64,000 nucleotides of DNA, from assembly GCA_900548975.1 (NCBI GenBank), contig URMS01000007.1:68066-132065 (forward strand). The letters are read 5' to 3'. The position numbers were made by a program, and so were the translations under genes. Shown here piece by piece: positions 60,315 to 64,000 of this stretch. How positions within the stretch are numbered: position 1 is the first letter of the stretch; each line of letters starts with the position of its first letter. The notes beneath the pieces are model-generated. The model worked only from the letters and a program-made list of their open reading frames with translations, made no database searches and was not told where the DNA came from. The DNA comes from an uncultured Porphyromonadaceae bacterium. Its GTDB lineage: Bacteria > Bacteroidota > Bacteroidia > Bacteroidales > Muribaculaceae.

Positions 60315-61958
60315 TTAGAGCTGGGGGCCTGCTGCTACGAGAGCCTTGCCTGCAGCGTTGTTCTCGTATTTCTTGAAGTTCTTGATGAAGCGTTCGGCGA
60401 GGTCTTTTGCCTTAACGGTCCATTCTTCGGGGTTAGCGTAGGTGTCGCGGGGATCGAGGATCTTGGGATCTACGCCGGGGAGTTCGGTAGGAATCTCGAA
60501 GTCGAAGATGGGGAGCTTCTTTGTGGGAGCCTTGAGGATAGCGCCGTCGAGGATGGCGTCGATGATGCCGCGGGTATCCTTGATGGAGATACGCTTGCCG
60601 GTACCGTTCCAGCCGGTGTTCACCAGATAAGCCTTGGCACCGCTCTGCTGCATGCGCTTAACGAGTTCTTCGGCGTATTTGGTGGGGTGGAGTTCGAGGA
60701 ATGCCTGGCCGAAGCAAGCCGAGAAAGTAGGAGTGGGCTCGGTGATGCCGCGTTCAGTGCCGGCGAGCTTGGCGGTGAAGCCGCTGAGGAAGTAGTACTT
60801 TGTCTGCTCGGGATCGAGGATGCTTACGGGAGGAAGCACACCGAAAGCGTCGGCGCTGAGGAAGATAACGTTCTTTGCGGCGGGACCGTGGCTGATGGGC
60901 TTAACGATCTTCTCGATGAAGTCGATGGGGTAGCTTACGCGGGTGTTCTCTGTCACGCTCTTGTCGGCGAAGTCGATTTTGCCTTCTGCGTCGACGGTAA
61001 CGTTCTCGAGAAGAGCGTTGCGGCGGATTGCGTTGTAGATGTCGGGTTCGCTTTCCTTGTCGAGGTTGATAACCTTGGCATAGCAGCCGCCTTCGAAGTT
61101 GAAGACGCCGTTGTCGTCCCAGCCGTGTTCGTCGTCACCGATGAGGAGACGCTTGGGGTCGGTGGAAAGGGTGGTTTTGCCTGTTCCGGAAAGACCGAAG
61201 AAGATAGCGGTGTTTTCGCCGTTCATGTCGGTGTTGGCGGAGCAGTGCATGGAAGCGATGCCCTTGAGAGGGAGGAAGTAGTTCATCATCGAGAACATAC
61301 CTTTCTTCATTTCGCCGCCGTACCATGTGTTGATGATAACCTGTTCGCGCGAAGTGATGTTGAACACAACGGCGGTTTCGCTGTTGAGGCCGAGTTCCTT
61401 GTAGTTTTTGAGTTTGGCCTTGGAAGCGTTGTAGACGATGAAGTCGGGTGTGAAGTTTTCGAGTTCTTCAGCGGTGGGGCGGATGAACATGTTGGTCACG
61501 AAGTGAGCCTGCCATGCAACTTCCATGATGAAGCGCACAGCCATGCGGGTGTCCTTGTTGGCGCCGCAGAAGCCGTCGACAACATAGAGCTTCTTGTTGG
61601 AGAGCTCCTTAACAGCGAGGTCCTTGCATGCTACCCATGCTTCTTCGCTGGCTTTCTTGTTGTCGTTGGGATATTCGGGAGTTGTCCACCATACGGTGTC
61701 TTTCGATTTGTCGTCGAGTACAATGAATTTGTCTTTGGGCGAGCGGCCGGTGTAAACGCCGGTCATCACGTCGACAGCGCCGAGCTCGGTGACAACGCCT
61801 TTTTCATAGCCTTCGAGGGTGGGGAGGGTTTCCTGCTCGAAGAGTTCTTCGTAGGTGGGGTTGTACACTACTTCTGTAGTGCCGTCGATGCCGTATTTAA
61901 CGAGGTCGGCTTTGATACCGGCGATACGGGCTTTCTTGATTTCTTCAATCTTGCTCAT
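60315..61958 (-). CDS. pckA: Phosphoenolpyruvate carboxykinase (ATP)
   Basis: The 547-residue enzyme has the ATP-type PCK motifs: GAVDVMTGVYTGRSPKDKFIV, RPTAEELENF, GEMKKGMFSMMNYFLPLKG, the P-loop GLSGTGKTTLSTDPKR and the metal-binding IGDDEHGWDD. In fermenting Bacteroidota it usually runs towards oxaloacetate, fixing CO2 on the succinate pathway and making ATP. It stands alone with its own terminator. A candidate -7 element at 62053-62060 gives a leader of about 95 bases. Confidence 0.97.
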   Translation of the reverse strand: MSKIEEIKKARIAGIKADLVKYGIDGTTEVVYNPTYEELFEQETLPTLEGYEKGVVTELGAVDVMTGVYTGRSPKDKFIVLDDKSKDTVWWTTPEYPNDNKKASEEAWVACKDLAVKELSNKKLYVVDGFCGANKDTRMAVRFIMEVAWQAHFVTNMFIRPTAEELENFTPDFIVYNASKAKLKNYKELGLNSETAVVFNITSREQVIINTWYGGEMKKGMFSMMNYFLPLKGIASMHCSANTDMNGENTAIFFGLSGTGKTTLSTDPKRLLIGDDEHGWDDNGVFNFEGGCYAKVINLDKESEPDIYNAIRRNALLENVTVDAEGKIDFADKSVTENTRVSYPIDFIEKIVKPISHGPAAKNVIFLSADAFGVLPPVSILDPEQTKYYFLSGFTAKLAGTERGITEPTPTFSACFGQAFLELHPTKYAEELVKRMQQSGAKAYLVNTGWNGTGKRISIKDTRGIIDAILDGAILKAPTKKLPIFDFEIPTELPGVDPKILDPRDTYANPEEWTVKAKDLAERFIKNFKKYENNAAGKALVAAGPQL

Positions 61959-62052
61959 TGTGATTATGCTTGAAAAAATATGGATAATTTGTGTTTCTGT
62001 ATCTTGTTATGTATGCTCGGGCCGAAGTCTGTCCGGCCTTGTTTACCGAGTG

Positions 62053-62060
62053 CAAAGGTA
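62053..62060 (-). promoter_or_regulatory. -7 promoter element of pckA
   Basis: Minus-strand TACCTTTG fits TAnnTTTG, about 95 bases before ATG 61958; -33 not evident. Confidence 0.45.
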
Positions 62061-62205
62061 AGAAAAAAAGTCGGGATTGAGACTCCTTTTAGAAAAATTA
62101 TGGAAAAATTTCCTTAAATGGCCAATTCCGCTTCTCTTTGCGATTGTAATAACTCTATATTAAAGCCCAATGTTTTGATTTTAAGAATTTTTGGCGAGAA
62201 ATAGT

Positions 62206-63354
62206 CTATCGGTGACCCAGTCGAAGCAAAAGGTCGGAGACTATGGCTTTGGCCGTATTTGCAGCGGCGTCGGCTGTGCCGAGGATGGAGCGCATCTGTG
62301 CATATCCCTGAAGCTGTGCGCATCGGGCGTCCGACGATTCTCTGAGCAGCGGCGCCAGAGCCACGGCAGTATTGCGCGCGGTGCAGTTGTGCAGCAGGAG
62401 TTCGGGGATGATCTGACGGTCGGCAATAAGGTTGGGCAGCGACACATATTTAATATCGAGAATGGCTTTCATGAGATTGTAGGACACTCTCGACCCGTTG
62501 GCGCGGTAGAGCACCACCTGGGGTACGCCGGCAAGGGCGGTTTCGAGCGTGGCGGTGCCCGATGTCACCAGCGCGGCCCGGCAGTGTGCGAGAATCGATG
62601 TGGCGTGGTGTGCCCGAAGCACCGGGATGTCGCCGGCACCCGATTCGCTGTATGCGGCATCGGGTGTGCCCGGGGCACCTATTATCACCGGCTGCAGCAT
62701 GGGGAATACGCTCATGGCGCGGGTCATGATGGCGAGGTTGTTGCGGATTTCGCTGCGGCGGCTGCCGGGCATGAGCGCTATCAACGGTTTGTCGGGCAGT
62801 GAGTATGCGGCCAGAAAATCCTTGCGTGGCACTGTGCGAGCCATTTCTGCGTCGACTTCGGCAACCGATGGGTTGCCAACGTATACGGCTCGTGCGCCGT
62901 GCTGCCGGTAGAATTCGGGCTCGAAGGGCAGTATAGAGAAAACCATGCGCACGTCGCGGCGTATGTCGCGGACTCGCCATTTCTTCCAGGCCCATATTTT
63001 GGGCGATATGTAGTAGTAGACGGGTATGCCGAGTTTGCGGGCGAATGCCGCCATCTTTAGGTTGAACGACGGGTAGTCGATGAGGATGAGGCAGTCGGGG
63101 TGTGCGAGCTCGATGCTGTGTCGTGCGGCATCCATGTTGTTGCGGATGGTGCCGAGGTTCCGGAGCACCTCGCTGAAGCCCATGAAAGCCATGGCGTCGC
63201 AGTGTATCACCGGCTTGCGTCCGGCGGCAGCCGCCATGCGGTCGCCGCCGAGAAAGGTGACGACCGCATGGCGGTCGCGGGCCCTGATGGCTTCGATGAG
63301 GAATGATCCGTGGAGGTCGCCGGATGCTTCGCCGGCTATGAGGAAGTAGTGCAT
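62206..63354 (-). CDS. lpxB: Lipid-A-disaccharide synthase
   Basis: The 382-residue protein starts at ATG 63354 (MHYFLIAGEASGDLHGS), the standard LpxB N-terminus; a longer frame runs back into tadA. Further motifs are MAFMGFSEVL, LILIDYPSFNLKMAAFARK, YYISPKIWAWKKWR and LMPGSRRSEI. It condenses UDP-2,3-diacylglucosamine with lipid X. The start overlaps the end of tadA by 19 bases, so the two are coupled. Confidence 0.96.
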   Translation of the reverse strand: MHYFLIAGEASGDLHGSFLIEAIRARDRHAVVTFLGGDRMAAAAGRKPVIHCDAMAFMGFSEVLRNLGTIRNNMDAARHSIELAHPDCLILIDYPSFNLKMAAFARKLGIPVYYYISPKIWAWKKWRVRDIRRDVRMVFSILPFEPEFYRQHGARAVYVGNPSVAEVDAEMARTVPRKDFLAAYSLPDKPLIALMPGSRRSEIRNNLAIMTRAMSVFPMLQPVIIGAPGTPDAAYSESGAGDIPVLRAHHATSILAHCRAALVTSGTATLETALAGVPQVVLYRANGSRVSYNLMKAILDIKYVSLPNLIADRQIIPELLLHNCTARNTAVALAPLLRESSDARCAQLQGYAQMRSILGTADAAANTAKAIVSDLLLRLGHR

Positions 63355-63797
63355 TTTCGTTTTGAGCGGAAGAAAGATTGCATCAGCGCCACGCATTCGT
63401 CCTGCCGAACGCCGGTCACTACCTGCGCCCGCGGGTGGAAGGGAGTGGCGCCCGGGCGCAGCAGGGTGGTGTAGCCGCGTTTGGTGTCGGGAGCGCCGAT
63501 AACAATTCGGCCGAGCTGACTCCATCCGATGGCTCCGGCACACATGGGGCAGGGCTCTACGGTGACGTAGAGCGTGGCTCCGGGCAGATATTTGCCGCCG
63601 AGAGAGCGTGCGGCTGCGGTGATGGCGAGCATCTCGGCGTGGGCGGTGACGTCGTTGAGGCGTTCGGTCTGGTTGTGGCCGCGGCCTATGACGCGCCCTG
63701 CGCTCACTACGACGGCGCCGACGGGTATTTCGCCTTCGTCGGCCGCAGCGCGGGCTTCGGCAAGTGCAAGCCCCATGAAGTAGTTGTCGTCGAGCAT
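63336..63797 (-). CDS. tadA: tRNA-specific adenosine deaminase
   Basis: The 153-residue protein has the cytidine-deaminase fold with the zinc motifs HAEML (catalytic Glu) and PCPMCAGAI, and a GRGHNQTERLNDVTAHAE stretch typical of TadA. It makes inosine at the wobble base of tRNA(Arg). It could also belong to the guanine deaminase branch, but NDVTAHAE and the length favour TadA. Upstream lies a G-rich inverted repeat that starts four bases before its ATG. Confidence 0.9.
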   Translation of the reverse strand: MLDDNYFMGLALAEARAAADEGEIPVGAVVVSAGRVIGRGHNQTERLNDVTAHAEMLAITAAARSLGGKYLPGATLYVTVEPCPMCAGAIGWSQLGRIVIGAPDTKRGYTTLLRPGATPFHPRAQVVTGVRQDECVALMQSFFRSKRKCTTSS

Positions 63798-63800
63798 GGC

Positions 63801-63949
63801 AGGGGAATGGGGTGTGGGTTATGGGGTGTGGGTTAAGGGTTAAGGGTTAAAGGTTAATGGTTAATGTGGGGAGGTAGGGTGGAGTGGTGGAATGGGTGGC
63901 CATTAACTATAACCATTAACCCTTAACCCTTAACCTTTAACCCATAACG
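63801..63949. repeat. Telomere-like G-rich inverted repeat, 7-base GGGTTAA units (P8)
   Basis: The 5' arm (63801-63866) has two TGGGGTGTGGGTTA-like units followed by GGGTTAA repeats decaying into GGTTAATG. The 3' arm (63901-63949) holds CATTAACC, CCTTAACC and CTTTAACCCATAAC, the complement in the same order. Between them is another G-rich stretch (63867-63899). The remaining bases to 64000 contain no supported gene. Confidence 0.85.
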
Positions 63950-64000
63950 AACTATATTAAAAACCAAATAAAATGAGGCAAAAATTACATCCACCTTAGA

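Noticed and set aside
63801..63949. GGGTTAA repeats read as a true telomere or replicon end
   Set aside because: The array is followed by its own complement inside a continuous sequence and is one of several arrays with other units, so a chromosome end is not indicated.
63954..63998. A very short plus-strand frame at the right end (eight codons from ATG 63972)
   Set aside because: It ends in a stop after eight codons, with no conserved sequence or promoter support.

Overview
The window looks like a chromosomal segment of a gut-type member of the Bacteroidota, most plausibly a GC-rich Bacteroidales of the Muribaculaceae type. This is an inference from several signs. Many genes carry the Bacteroidota promoter element TAnnTTTG just upstream. 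Gene content includes porX, korAB, a TonB-dependent receptor operon with DUF4876 and DUF6850 partners, and GH78, GH97, GH106 and GH172 glycoside hydrolases. Core genes have high-GC codon use, while a few accessory genes are clearly more AT-rich.

Layout. 1-863: the 5' part of a DUF4143-type ATPase behind two palindromic sites. 1081-3315: three consecutive FKBP-type prolyl isomerases. 3444-6179: a GH78 alpha-L-rhamnosidase. 6459-11239 (minus): a DUF3298 lipoprotein, then an apparent operon of a C10 (streptopain-family) cysteine protease followed by two almost identical serpin lipoproteins. 11761-20654: central genes korA-korB, a GH172 (DUF2961) enzyme, yqeY, serS, rbfA, a LolC/E-like permease and a radical SAM protein. 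20745-22220: a low-GC AlbA_2/Schlafen-type ATP-binding protein. 22399-30495: one long run, porX-tsaE-birA-DUF6056 membrane protein-two glycosyltransferases-GH97. 30709-33876: a GH106 enzyme. 34012-35641: a low-GC AbiE-type toxin-antitoxin pair with an operator-like inverted repeat. 35858-39529: a hypothetical exported protein and an M16 protease. 39700-45278: the operon TonB receptor-DUF4876-DUF6850. 45455-47231: a secreted propeller-like protein broken by a frameshift. 47490-50831: mfd. 51022-53635: an alpha/beta hydrolase and an M64 metalloprotease. 53672-58471: an RNA methyltransferase, purD, a membrane protein and pdxB. 58545-60190: a PerR-rubrerythrin-flavoredoxin/rubredoxin oxidative-stress operon under two PerR-like boxes. 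60315-63797: pckA, lpxB and tadA.

Two kinds of non-coding structure run through the window. The first is a dispersed element of three hairpins, present at about 6211, 11447 and 30501. The second is a series of long inverted repeats filling intergenic gaps at 15995, 18467, 39568, 47229, 50870 and 63801, plus AT-rich relatives at 13591 and 55124. In the first six of these the 5' arm is a degenerate 7- or 8-base tandem repeat rich in purines and the 3' arm is its pyrimidine complement. Unit sequences differ between loci but the purine-first polarity does not. These arrays and the C10-serpin-serpin operon are the strongest candidates for something not well described. I saw no tRNA, rRNA, CRISPR array or insertion sequence.
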